From JACCTU01 sp963809175 (GTDB lineage Bacteria; Actinomycetota; Thermoleophilia; Gaiellales; Gaiellaceae): 64,000 bases of DNA. The notes beneath the pieces were generated by a model. It saw only the letters and a list, made by a program, of their open reading frames with translations, was not told the DNA's origin and did no database searches. The stretch lies in contig CAWEIK010000001.1 of the NCBI GenBank assembly GCA_963809175.1, forward strand, positions 558,001 through 622,000, given 5' to 3'. Both the position numbers and the translations under genes were made by a program. Position 1 is the first letter of the stretch. Each line of letters starts with the position of its first letter. This document shows positions 36,074 through 43,816 of this stretch, piece by piece.

Positions 36074-36638
36074 GCGCGCGCTCCTTGATCTCCTGCACGA
36101 CGGCGGTCTTCGCGTCGGCGTACTGCTGCACGTACTTCCACGGATACGCGGCGAGCTCGCGCTTCGTTCGCGCGTAGAGCTCGCGGTCCTCGGCGCTCTC
36201 GCGGAGATGGTCGCGGAAGAGGAGCATCTCGTCGACCTCCTCGCAGCCCGCGGTGAACGTGTGCAGGTTGACGTTCGTGTCAGGTCCCTTGAAGACGCGA
36301 TGCTCGAACCACTCGGGCTCGCGGATCACGACGCGGTAGCCGGCCGCCTCCAGGTCGGGCACGTAGGACGCCTCGTCGCTCGAGTCGGGCACCTCGAGGA
36401 CGATGTCGATCAACGGCTTCGCGGGGAGCCCTGGCACCGACGTCGAGCCCGCGTGCTCGATCCGCACCACCCGGTCCCCGAGGGCCGAACGGATGCGCTC
36501 CTCTTCGCGCGCGTAGAGGCGGGGCCACTCGGGGTCGTACTCCACGATCTCGATCGGACGCGAGAGGAACTGGACGTCGGTCGAGACCTTCGGAAGGTGC
36601 TCGTCGTACCAGGCGACGTCGTACGGGTCGGGGCTCAT
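36060..36638 (-). CDS. GrpB family (UPF0157) nucleotidyltransferase-like protein
   Basis: 192 residues from ATG 36638. The family motif is intact: PIEIVEYDPEWPRLYAREEE, VRIEHAGSTSVPGLPAKPLI and DIVLEVPDSSDEASYV. UPF0157 proteins share the polymerase-beta fold. Some are fused to dephospho-CoA kinase, but this one is free-standing. Its start lies 23 bp from the divergent selenoprotein-like gene at 36662. Confidence 0.88.
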   Translation of the reverse strand: MSPDPYDVAWYDEHLPKVSTDVQFLSRPIEIVEYDPEWPRLYAREEERIRSALGDRVVRIEHAGSTSVPGLPAKPLIDIVLEVPDSSDEASYVPDLEAAGYRVVIREPEWFEHRVFKGPDTNVNLHTFTAGCEEVDEMLLFRDHLRESAEDRELYARTKRELAAYPWKYVQQYADAKTAVVQEIKERARVQR

Positions 36639-36661
36639 CGTCGCGAAGGTAGCCTCTCTGC

Positions 36662-36877
36662 GTGCGCGTCGAGATTCACTACTGCCCCGTCTGAGGGGGT
36701 TACGACCGCCGGGCTGCGAGTCTCGCAGCCGCGATATCGGAGCGCACCGAGCACGAAGCCGAGGTCGTCGAGGGCGCGAAGAGCCAGTTCGACGTGATCG
36801 CCGACGGGAGGCTCGTCTTCTCGAAGCAGCAGGAGGGGCGCTTCCCCGAAGTGGACGAGATCGTCTCCTCCCTATAG
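36662..36877 (+). CDS. Candidate SelW-like (Rdx family) selenoprotein with in-frame TGA
   Basis: 71 codons from GTG 36662 to TAG 36877, open except for TGA at 36692-36694 (codon 11). The start reads MRVEIHYCPV, then the TGA, then GGYDRRAASLAAAI. The C-terminal half, SQFDVIADGRLVFSKQQEGR followed by FPEVDEI, matches the Rdx/SelW fold (strand-strand-turn with FSK...GRFP). The redox motif would be C-P-V-U, where most homologues have CxxC or CxxU. A SECIS-like hairpin follows the TGA. The expected size, fold and motif position agree, so selenocysteine insertion is the best reading. A Cys-to-stop error or a pseudogene is the alternative. Role: thiol or selenol redox. Confidence 0.82.
36695..36730 (+). 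promoter_or_regulatory. Bacterial SECIS-like hairpin for the TGA at 36692
   Basis: GGCTGCGA (36712-36719) pairs perfectly with TCGCAGCC (36723-36730), leaving the triloop GTC (36720-36722). The loop begins 25 nt after the TGA and contains the G-U pair of bases that SelB recognises in known bacterial SECIS loops. It lies inside the coding region, as expected in bacteria. Confidence 0.7.
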
Positions 36878-36887
36878 CATTCTCGCT

Positions 36888-37166
36888 ATGGCCGCCCGGA
36901 AACCGGCGATCGAGCGGCTCCGTGAGCGGGCGGCGCAGGCGATCGCTCCCAAAGAGGGCTACCTCTTCGCCCAGATCGCGGACGACGTCGCGACGAGGCG
37001 CGCCGAGCAGAAGCTGTCGCAGCGCGAGCTCGCCGAGCTGACCGGCACGACTCAGTCGGCGATCGCGCGGCTCGAGCGCGGCGGACGACCGCCGCGGATC
37101 GACACCTTGCTGCGGATCGCGGAGGCGCTCGACTGCGACCTCCGCGTCGAGCTCAAGCCCCGCTGA
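36888..37166 (+). CDS. XRE-type helix-turn-helix protein (antitoxin-like)
   Basis: 92 residues from ATG 36888, 10 nt after the Rdx-like gene. The HTH is clear: VATRRAEQKLSQRELAELTG and TTQSAIARLERGGRPPRIDT, ending in LLRIAEALDCDLRVELKP. The size and layout resemble HigA/MqsA-class antitoxins, but no toxin gene adjoins. An inverted repeat ATAGC-N6-GCTAT spans the 10-nt gap and start codon, a possible self-operator. Its 3' end overlaps the convergent crotonase by 14 nt. Confidence 0.88.
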   Translation: MAARKPAIERLRERAAQAIAPKEGYLFAQIADDVATRRAEQKLSQRELAELTGTTQSAIARLERGGRPPRIDTLLRIAEALDCDLRVELKPR

Positions 37167-37923
37167 ACTTCGGCGCGCGCTTCTCCAGGAACGCGGCCAC
37201 GCCTTCGCGGAAGTCGGCGCTCTTCGTCGCGGCCGACTGCAGCTCCGCCTCGAGCGCGAGCTGCTCCTCGAGCGTCGCGTTCTCGGCGTGGTCGAACATG
37301 CGCTTCGTCATCCCGATCGCCTTCGTCGGCAGCGACGCGTAGACCCCGGCGACCTCGGCGACGTGGGCGAGCAGCCGGTCGGCCTCGACGACCTCGTTCA
37401 CGAGCCCCCACGCGTCGGCCTCTGCAGCGCTCAGCTTGCGGTTCGACGTCATCCACTCGAAGGCCCGCGCGGTGCCGAGCAGGCGCTGGATGAAGTAGGA
37501 GCCGCCCGAGTCGGGCACGAGGCCGATCCCGATGAACCCCGGCACGAAGCTCGCCGTGTCGGCCGCGATGCGGAGGTCGCACGCCGCGGCGAGCGAGAGG
37601 CCCGCGCCCGCGGTCGGGCCGTTGACTGCGGCGATCACGGGCTTCTCGAGCGCGCGGATCGCACGGATGTTCGGGTGGTACGTGCTCTCGAGCCGCTCGC
37701 GGATGTCGTCGGCGACCTCGCGGAACTCGGTCAGGTCCTGGCCCGCGCAGAAGCCGCGGCCCGCACCGGTGATCACGACGGCACGGACCTCGTCATCGGC
37801 TGCGTCGGCGAGCGCGTCGGCAAACCGCGCGTGCAGCGCCGCGTTGAACGCGTTGAACACCTCGGGACGGTTCAGCGTGATCGTCAGCACCGCACCGTCG
37901 CGGCTCGTCTCGACCTCGGCCAT
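37153..37923 (-). CDS. Enoyl-CoA hydratase/isomerase, PaaG-like
   Basis: 256 residues from ATG 37923, overlapping the upstream stop (ATGA). The crotonase fold shows VVITGAGRGFCAGQDLTEFR and AAVNGPTAGAGLSLAAACDL (oxyanion hole) and IGIGLVPDSGGSYFIQRLLG, with the catalytic Asp in DSGG. The GQDL motif and DSGG match ring-1,2-epoxyphenylacetyl-CoA isomerase PaaG. It is placed in a crotonase run beside paaABCD, so this is the likely function. Confidence 0.88.
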   Translation of the reverse strand: MAEVETSRDGAVLTITLNRPEVFNAFNAALHARFADALADAADDEVRAVVITGAGRGFCAGQDLTEFREVADDIRERLESTYHPNIRAIRALEKPVIAAVNGPTAGAGLSLAAACDLRIAADTASFVPGFIGIGLVPDSGGSYFIQRLLGTARAFEWMTSNRKLSAAEADAWGLVNEVVEADRLLAHVAEVAGVYASLPTKAIGMTKRMFDHAENATLEEQLALEAELQSAATKSADFREGVAAFLEKRAPKFSGA

Positions 37924-38690
37924 CAGCGCCCCTTGAACTCCGGTTGGCGCTTCTCCATGAACGCGTTCAGCCCCTCGCTCGCGTCCTCCGACGCGAACGC
38001 GAGGTACAGCGCCTTGCGCTCGTCGGCGACACCCGCCGCGAGCGGCGTCTCGTCGGCGTGGTCGACGAGCTCCTTCGCGATCCTCGTCGCGATCGGTGCC
38101 TTCGAGGCGATCGCGTTCGCGACCGCCTTCGCCTCGCCGAGCCAGTCCTCCGCGACGCGCGCGACGAGCCCTGCGCGAAGCGCCTCGTCCGCGGTCAGGA
38201 ACCGTCCGGCGAGGATGACGTCCATCGCGAGCGACTTGCCGACCGCCCTCGTCAGCCGTTGCGTGCCGCCCGCGCCGGGGATGATCCCGACGCCGGTCTC
38301 GGGCTGGCCGAACTGCGCCGTCGGCGACGAGACGATCAGGTCGCACGCCATCGCGAGCTCGTTGCCACCGCCGAGGCAGTAGCCCGAGACGGCCGCGACG
38401 ATCGGCGTGCGCACGTTCTTGATCCGATCCCACGCGTCGATCCGGTCGCGCAGCGCGTACATGTCCATCGCGGAGGCGGTGGCCATCTGGCCGATGTCCG
38501 CGCCGGCCGCGAACGCCTTCTCGCCGCCGGCGAGCACGACGCAGCGCACGTCCTCGTCGCGGTCCGCCTCCTCGAGCGCGTCGACGACGAGCCCGATCAG
38601 CTCGTCGTTGAGCGCGTTCAGCCGCTCGGGACGGTTCATCGTCACGAGGGCGATCGGGCCCTCGCGCTCGGTCAGGACGAGCTCACTCAC
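37923..38690 (-). CDS. Enoyl-CoA hydratase, PaaF-like
   Basis: 255 residues from GTG 38690. It is a classic crotonase: ALVTMNRPERLNALNDELIG, CVVLAGGEKAFAAGADIGQM, AAVSGYCLGGGNELAMACDL, FGQPETGVGIIPGAGGTQRL with Glu in the QPET position and the second Glu nearby, and AELQ-like ending MEKRQPEFKGR. It hydrates 2,3-dehydroadipyl-CoA or other enoyl-CoAs. The 8-nt and 1-nt overlaps with neighbours show an operon. Confidence 0.9.
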   Translation of the reverse strand: MSELVLTEREGPIALVTMNRPERLNALNDELIGLVVDALEEADRDEDVRCVVLAGGEKAFAAGADIGQMATASAMDMYALRDRIDAWDRIKNVRTPIVAAVSGYCLGGGNELAMACDLIVSSPTAQFGQPETGVGIIPGAGGTQRLTRAVGKSLAMDVILAGRFLTADEALRAGLVARVAEDWLGEAKAVANAIASKAPIATRIAKELVDHADETPLAAGVADERKALYLAFASEDASEGLNAFMEKRQPEFKGR

Positions 38691-39492
38691 GCTCGAGAAA
38701 CTTCCTCACCGCGGCCTGCGGCTCCTCGGTCGCCATCGAGAGCGCGAGCCAGTCGCGGGCGTGGTTGATCGTCTCGTGCCACGCGAAGTCCTTCCAGAAG
38801 TTCAGGTGCTGCTTCGCGTAGCGCGTCGTCTGCGGCAGCTTGCGCGCGAGGTTCTCGACGACCGCGTCGACCTTCGCGTCGAGCTCTGCGGCGGGAACCG
38901 CCCAGTTGACGAGTCCCCACTCCTCGCACGTCTTCGCCGGGATCGGCTCGCACATCAACACGATCTCACGCGCCCGGCGGTCGCCGACGAAGATCGTGAG
39001 CCACTGCGTCGCGCCGCCCGCAGGCACCGAGCCGTGCTCCGGACCGACGTGCCTGATGAACGTGTCGTCCGCCATCACCGCGAGGTCGCACGCCATCTGC
39101 AGTTCGTTGCCCCCGCCGACGCAGACGCCGTTGATCCGCGCGACCGTCGGCTTGCCGATCTCGCGCAGCCGGTCGTGCGCGTCCTTGAACGCGCCGAACC
39201 ACTTCCAGTATTCGTTCGGCTTGCCGAGGTAGTCGTCGGCCCACGACTTGAGGTCGGCGCCGACGCAGAAGGCGCGGCCTGCTCCCGTCAAGACGACGAC
39301 GCGGATCTCGTCGTCCCACGATGCGTCCTCGCACGCGCGCGCGAGCTCGCGCAGCATCTGAAAGTCGAACGCGTTCAGTCGCTCGGGCCGGTTGAAGGTG
39401 ATCGTCGCGCGCGGGTAGGCCTTCTCGTAGACGATCCGCTCGAAGCCGAGCTCGGACGGGTCGCGCGGGGCGGGGTAGTCGGGCTCGGTCAC
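38683..39492 (-). CDS. Enoyl-CoA hydratase/isomerase family protein
   Basis: 269 residues from GTG 39492. Crotonase core: ERIVYEKAYPRATITFNRPE, VVVLTGAGRAFCVGADLKSW, ARINGVCVGGGNELQMACDL, and VGPEHGSVPAGGATQWLTIF. The catalytic glutamate of standard hydratases is replaced in the GSVPAGG region, and the long N-terminus resembles MenB or dienoyl-CoA hydratase-like enzymes. The reaction is therefore not clear. It is the third crotonase of the paa-side operon, overlapping the EthD gene stop by 4 nt. Confidence 0.85.
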   Translation of the reverse strand: MTEPDYPAPRDPSELGFERIVYEKAYPRATITFNRPERLNAFDFQMLRELARACEDASWDDEIRVVVLTGAGRAFCVGADLKSWADDYLGKPNEYWKWFGAFKDAHDRLREIGKPTVARINGVCVGGGNELQMACDLAVMADDTFIRHVGPEHGSVPAGGATQWLTIFVGDRRAREIVLMCEPIPAKTCEEWGLVNWAVPAAELDAKVDAVVENLARKLPQTTRYAKQHLNFWKDFAWHETINHARDWLALSMATEEPQAAVRKFLERE

Positions 39493-39767
39493 GCGAGCTC
39501 TGCGAAGTGGACGTGGAACGGGATACCCATCTCCATCGCGTCCTTCCCGGTCGCCATGAACTCGGGCGCCCGGCCCGCTGCCTCGAAGGCGTCGCGATCG
39601 GCGAACTCCCACTCGGCGTAGTACGGGTACTTCGGCTCTCCTCTCGGCGCGCCGAACACCGCCCCGTGGCGGAACGTGCTCCCGGGCACCTGGCGGCACA
39701 GCTCGGCGTGCCGCTCGTAGCGCTCGGGGTCCGGCGACTGCTCGTACAGGACGAAGACGCGAATCAC
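39489..39767 (-). CDS. EthD-family small dimeric alpha/beta-barrel protein
   Basis: 92 residues from ATG 39767. MIRVFVLYEQSPDPERYERH, AVFGAPRGEPKYPYYAEWEF and MGIPFHVHFAEL match EthD proteins. These accompany ring or ether degradation systems, sometimes as small isomerases or reductases. It is the first gene of the crotonase operon, with its promoter presumably in the 44-bp gap before the divergent transporter gene. Confidence 0.85.
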   Translation of the reverse strand: MIRVFVLYEQSPDPERYERHAELCRQVPGSTFRHGAVFGAPRGEPKYPYYAEWEFADRDAFEAAGRAPEFMATGKDAMEMGIPFHVHFAELA

Positions 39768-39811
39768 GAGACCTCCCTTGACATCGACCCCGAGAGCTTA
39801 AGCTTGCCGCC

Positions 39812-40261
39812 GTGTCGGGAGGGACTGCACTCGCCGTCGCGATGACCGCCGTCGCGGGCCTCGCCGGCTCGGTGCAGGTCGCGATCATGGGCCGCTTCGG
39901 CGAGCGCGTCGGCGTTTTCGAGGCGCTCGCCTTCTCGACCCTCGTGACGGCGGTGCTGTCGTTCGCCGTCCTGCTGGCCGCTCGACAGACCGTTTCGGGC
40001 TACGCCGACGGGCTCCGCGCGCCGGTCTGGCTCTGGGCCGCGGGCGTGATGGGGCTGATCGTGATCCTGTCGATCACCTACGCGGCGCCGCGGATCGGCG
40101 CGGCGGCGACGATCGGGCTGCTGATCGCGGGCCAGTTGGCGATGGGCGCGGCGATCGACCGCTTCGGGCTCTTCGGGGTCGAGCAGATCCCGATCAGCTG
40201 GGAGCGCGCGGTCGGCATCGCGCTCCTCGCGGTCGGCGCAGCGCTCTCGCTGCGGAAGTAG
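39812..40261 (+). CDS. DMT superfamily (YdcZ/DUF606-like) small membrane transporter
   Basis: 149 residues from GTG 39812. Five hydrophobic helices occur: LAVAMTAVAGLAGSVQVAI, ALAFSTLVTAVLSFAVLLA, WLWAAGVMGLIVILSITYAA, AAATIGLLIAGQLAMGAAID, and ERAVGIALLAVGAALSLRK. The GLLIAGQL and ERAVGIALLAVG pieces are typical of DUF606. Such proteins are half-sized and probably dimerise. It ends exactly against the convergent MFS gene. Confidence 0.82.
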   Translation: MSGGTALAVAMTAVAGLAGSVQVAIMGRFGERVGVFEALAFSTLVTAVLSFAVLLAARQTVSGYADGLRAPVWLWAAGVMGLIVILSITYAAPRIGAAATIGLLIAGQLAMGAAIDRFGLFGVEQIPISWERAVGIALLAVGAALSLRK

Positions 40262-41389
40262 TCACGCCCGCACGCGGCCGAGGAGCACCCACCCGGCGAG
40301 CGGTGCGAGCGCGGCGAGCGCGAACCCGGCACGCCACGAGCTGAAGGCCACGAGCGTCGCGAAGAGCGGCGGGACGACCACGCCGGACACCGAGAGCACC
40401 GTCTGCTGGAACCCGATCGCCGCTCCGCTTCGCGCGGTCCCCGCAAGCTCTGCGGCCGCGACGAACGAGAGCCCGTTCCACGCCGCCGACAGCGCCGTCG
40501 CGAGCACGAGCAGCGGCACGACGACGGCGTTCGACGCGTCGAGCAGGATCGCTGCCGCCGCGAAGACGATCGTCGTCGCGAGACCGATGCGCCGCAGCGG
40601 CACGATCCGCGAGCCGATCACGTCCGACCAGCGGCCCGCCCCGATGCGGAACACCATCGCGACCGCCTGCGACGCGGCGAGCACGCCGGCGGCACCTGCG
40701 GCCGAGTAGCCGCGCTCGTCGTGCAGGTAGAGGACGAGGAAGCTGAACAGCACCATCTGCGCGGTCACGTACAGGCCACTGCCCCCGGAGAGCAGCCAGA
40801 GCCGCCGGTCGCGCAGCGTCCACTCGATCTCCGCCGGCTGCACGCCTTCGCTCGGCAGCTCGCGGACGACCGCGTAGCCGATCAGCGCGGTCACGACGCA
40901 GAAGCCGCCGAGGAAGAGGAAGGCCGCACCGACACCCGACGACTCGGCGAGTCGCGGCAGCACGAGCGCCCCGATCACGCCGCCGACCGGGACCGCCGTC
41001 TGCCGCACGCCGAACGCGAGGCCTCGCTCGCTCGGGCCGAACCACTGCATGACCGCGCGGCCGCTCGCCGACTGCACGCTGGCGCCGGCCGCAGCGGCGA
41101 GCGCGAGCACGGCGGCAGCTGCGAGCGCCGACTCGAACAGTCCCATCGACGCGACGAGCAGGCCGCAGCACGCGAGCCCGATCGCGAGCGCACGACGCTC
41201 GCCGATCCGGTCGGTCACGAGCCCCCACGGGAGCAGCGCGAGCGTGAGCCCGACCCACTCCGCTGCGAGGAAGAGCCCGACGCCCTGCAGGCCGAGGTCG
41301 TACTCCTCGCGAAGCGCCGGCGCCATCGCCGGCAGCCCGAGCGTGATCGTGGAAAAGCTCGCCTGCGCCGCCGTGCCCGCGGCGAGCAC
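40262..41389 (-). CDS. MFS transporter
   Basis: At least 375 residues from GTG 41389; upstream residues TGRSRYRWA are open in frame and look like a normal MFS N-terminus, but no ATG/GTG/TTG is in reach, so the start is unsettled. Motif A appears as WGLVTDRIGERRALAIGLAC. Twelve helices can be traced, with a second-half motif at RIGAGRWSDVIGSRIVPLRR. It belongs to the NarK/CynX-like anion or metabolite carriers by eye. It is downstream of the aldehyde dehydrogenase and may import an aromatic acid. Confidence 0.8.
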   Translation of the reverse strand: MLAAGTAAQASFSTITLGLPAMAPALREEYDLGLQGVGLFLAAEWVGLTLALLPWGLVTDRIGERRALAIGLACCGLLVASMGLFESALAAAAVLALAAAAGASVQSASGRAVMQWFGPSERGLAFGVRQTAVPVGGVIGALVLPRLAESSGVGAAFLFLGGFCVVTALIGYAVVRELPSEGVQPAEIEWTLRDRRLWLLSGGSGLYVTAQMVLFSFLVLYLHDERGYSAAGAAGVLAASQAVAMVFRIGAGRWSDVIGSRIVPLRRIGLATTIVFAAAAILLDASNAVVVPLLVLATALSAAWNGLSFVAAAELAGTARSGAAIGFQQTVLSVSGVVVPPLFATLVAFSSWRAGFALAALAPLAGWVLLGRVRA

Positions 41390-41415
41390 CGCCCAGCGGT
41401 ACCGCGAGCGTCCCG

Positions 41416-42888
41416 TTAGAGCTGGAAGGGGTTGTACGGCCTCGCGCTCGTCGAGACGAGCACGCTCTTCGTCTCGAGGTAGTCCTCGAGCGTCTCGAGG
41501 CCGAGCTCGCGACCGAAGCCCGACTGCTTGTAGCCCCCGAACGGGATGCCGGGGAACGCGGTGTAGGGCGTGTTGATCCCGACCATCCCGGACTTGATCT
41601 GCCGGGCGAGTCGGTGACCGCGCGCGGGGTCGCCGGTCCACACCGTCGCGAACAGCCCGTACTTCGTGTCGTTCGCGATCCGCGCCGCGTCCTTCTCGTC
41701 GTCGAACGGGATCACCGCGACGACGGGGCCGAAGATCTCCTCCTGCGCGACCTCCATCGAGTTCTCGACCTGCGCGAGGACGGTCGGCTTGTAGAACGCG
41801 CCCTTGCCCTCACCGTGCTCGCCGCCCGTCACGACCTCGACGCCCGCGTCGCGACCGCGCTCGACGAAGCCGTGCACCCGGTCGCGATGGCCCGTGCTGA
41901 TCAGCGAGCCCATCTGCGTCTCCGGGTCGAGCGGGTCGCCCACCTTGATCGCGCCTGCGTTCTCGGCCAGCTTCGCGACGACGTCGTCGTAGATCGAGCG
42001 CTCGACGAGCAGGCGCGAGCGCGCCTCGCAGCTCTGACCGGCGGCGTAGTAGATCGAGAAGGCCGCGCTCGGGATCGCGTCGGCGAGGTCGGCGTCGGCG
42101 AAGAGGAGGTTCGGGCTCTTGCCGCCGAGCTCGAGCGTCAGGCGCTTGATCGGGTCGGAGCAGAGCCGCATGATCTCGCCGCCGGTCTTGGTCGAGCCGG
42201 TGAAGGCGACCTTGTCGACGCCCGGATGCCGCACGAGGTACGAGCCCGTCGTCGGACCGTCACCGGGAACGACGTTGAGGACTCCCGGCGGGAAGCCGAC
42301 CTCGATCGCGAGCTCGGCGAGTCGAAGCGCGGTCAGCGGCGTCTGGGGATCGGGCTTCAGCACGATCGTGCAACCCGCGGCGAGCGCGGGCGCCAGCTTC
42401 CACGTCGTCATCAGGAAGGGGTAGTTCCAGGGGACGATCTGAGCGCACACGCCGACCGGTTCCTTCTGCGAGTAGAAGAGGAGCGAGCCACCGATGGGGT
42501 TCGAGCGTCCCGCGATCGACGCGATCGCGGAGGCGAAGAACCGGAAGTGCTCGACGGCGCCCGAGATCTCCGCCTTGACCGACGAGATCGCCTTGCCGAC
42601 GTTCCGCGCTTCCAGGTCGGCGAGTTCCTTGCGGTTCGCGACGATTGCGTCGGCGAGCGCGTGGAGGAGCCGGGACCGCTCGTTCGGCGGCGTCTTCGCC
42701 CACGGCCCCTCGAGCGCCGCGCGCGCTGCGTCAACGGCGCGGTCGACGTCGACCTCGTTCGCCATCGCAGCGCGGGCGAGCGGCTCCCCGCTGGCCGGCT
42801 CGCTCAGCTCGCGAACCTCGCCGGAGGCAGGCTCCGCGAACTCGCCGGCGATGAAGAGCCCGTACTCGCGCTCGGTGGCGACCGCCAT
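41416..42888 (-). CDS. NAD(P)-dependent aldehyde dehydrogenase
   Basis: 490 residues from ATG 42888. It has the complete ALDH fold: VPWNYPFLMTTWKLAPALAA, FTGSTKTGGEIM, the catalytic Glu in LTLELGGKSPNLLFADADLA, the nucleophile Cys in YYAAGQSCEARSRLLVER, and QEEIFGPVVAVIPFDD. It may oxidise phenylacetaldehyde or a ring-opened aldehyde in phenylacetate catabolism, given the context. The specificity is inferred only. Confidence 0.93.
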   Translation of the reverse strand: MAVATEREYGLFIAGEFAEPASGEVRELSEPASGEPLARAAMANEVDVDRAVDAARAALEGPWAKTPPNERSRLLHALADAIVANRKELADLEARNVGKAISSVKAEISGAVEHFRFFASAIASIAGRSNPIGGSLLFYSQKEPVGVCAQIVPWNYPFLMTTWKLAPALAAGCTIVLKPDPQTPLTALRLAELAIEVGFPPGVLNVVPGDGPTTGSYLVRHPGVDKVAFTGSTKTGGEIMRLCSDPIKRLTLELGGKSPNLLFADADLADAIPSAAFSIYYAAGQSCEARSRLLVERSIYDDVVAKLAENAGAIKVGDPLDPETQMGSLISTGHRDRVHGFVERGRDAGVEVVTGGEHGEGKGAFYKPTVLAQVENSMEVAQEEIFGPVVAVIPFDDEKDAARIANDTKYGLFATVWTGDPARGHRLARQIKSGMVGINTPYTAFPGIPFGGYKQSGFGRELGLETLEDYLETKSVLVSTSARPYNPFQL

Positions 42889-42949
42889 CGCGGGGAATCT
42901 ATCCGAGCGGCTCGTTTTCCCGACGACGCGAAGGGGGTAGGGTCAGGTG

Positions 42950-43195
42950 ATGACCGACCCCGTCCACGTCGAGGCGGCGCGGATCCCCGACCGGGACCGT
43001 CTGCTGGCGACGCTGCAGGAGCACGGCCACTCCGCCCGCCCGCTCGGCGAGGTCGAGATCGAGATCCCACTGGACAGCGACGGCGAGGGCGACGATGTCT
43101 ACGCCGACGTCGAGCAGGTCGTGATGAACCTCGGCGCGCCGTTCGTGCCGATCAAACACGAAGGCGTCATCTACATCCGACCGCCGGTCGGCTAA
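42950..43195 (+). CDS. Small acidic protein of unknown function
   Basis: 81 residues from ATG 42950 (GTG 42947 in frame is possible). It shows DRDRLLATLQEHGHSARPLG and VEIEIPLDSDGEGDDVYADV, then a hydrophobic strand (VVMNLGAPFVPIKHEGVIYI). It is a compact alpha/beta protein by appearance, with no known motif. Translation signals (AGGGGGTAGGGTCAGG upstream) support it. It converges with the next gene by a 4-nt overlap. Confidence 0.6.
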   Translation: MTDPVHVEAARIPDRDRLLATLQEHGHSARPLGEVEIEIPLDSDGEGDDVYADVEQVVMNLGAPFVPIKHEGVIYIRPPVG

Positions 43196-43539
43196 GCGCG
43201 TCGGCCGAAGAACCAGCGCTCGAGCGGGCCGAGCAGCTCTTTGCGCGTGAACGGCGCGATGTGCTGCGGTCGCCCGTCGTCCTCCGAGACACGCAGGTCG
43301 TCCTCGAGCACCTCGTTCGCCTTCTCGAGCGCGTCTTCGAGCTCGTGGCCCTCGAACGCGTAGTCGTCGGCGCGAGGCTCGTCCGAGGAGCGGTGCTGTG
43401 GGTTGACTGCCCGTCCAACGGCCCAGAGCGCCCCTTCGCGCCGCTCGATCCAGACCACGATGCGCTCCTCGGCGCCCTGGTCGTCGAATCCGCGGATCTC
43501 CCGCTCTGCGAACCGCCCGGAAGTCGCCCTCCGCCTCAC
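43192..43539 (-). CDS. Conserved hypothetical protein (115 aa)
   Basis: Charged protein with a beta-strand core (RIVVWIERREGALWAVGRAV) and an acidic middle (DDYAFEGHELEDALEKANEV). Its C-terminal part is APFTRKELLGPLERWFFGRR. No family is recognised. Divergent from the 85-aa gene with a 19-bp gap, so the two may share control. The start could lie further in. Confidence 0.55.
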   Translation of the reverse strand: MRRRATSGRFAEREIRGFDDQGAEERIVVWIERREGALWAVGRAVNPQHRSSDEPRADDYAFEGHELEDALEKANEVLEDDLRVSEDDGRPQHIAPFTRKELLGPLERWFFGRRA

Positions 43540-43558
43540 AGGGTCTACGATACGGCCC

Positions 43559-43816
43559 GTGGGGCGCTTCTCGCAGTTCTTTCGGAACCCGCTCGCGTTC
43601 CTCTTCGAGCGACCGAGCCAGGAAGACCGGCTCGCCTCCTACGTGATTCGCGAGCACGACCGGGGGCGCTCGCTCGACGAGATCCTGAACGACCGCTACA
43701 TCCTGAACCGCACCACGCCGCAGCAGCTCCGGCGGCTGCTCGAGAACCCGGACCTCATCCGCGCGCTCGGGAACGACACGATCGAGTCCGTGCGCACGAC
43801 GATGACCTCGGTCTAG
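43559..43816 (+). CDS. Small helical protein of unknown function (85 aa)
   Basis: From GTG 43559: VGRFSQFFRNPLAFLFERPS, EDRLASYVIREHDRGRSLDE, ILNDRYILNRTTPQQLRRLL and ENPDLIRALGNDTIESV. Mostly amphipathic helices. The DRGRSLDEILNDRYI pattern suggests a small DNA- or protein-binding domain, but I cannot name it. It ends 4 nt within the convergent cyclodeaminase gene. Confidence 0.6.
   Translation: MGRFSQFFRNPLAFLFERPSQEDRLASYVIREHDRGRSLDEILNDRYILNRTTPQQLRRLLENPDLIRALGNDTIESVRTTMTSV

Noticed and set aside
36692..36694. The TGA as an ordinary stop with the gene treated as non-coding
   Set aside because: The 60 codons after it are in frame, match the Rdx fold and end in a normal stop; the upstream piece of 10 codons alone would be meaningless.
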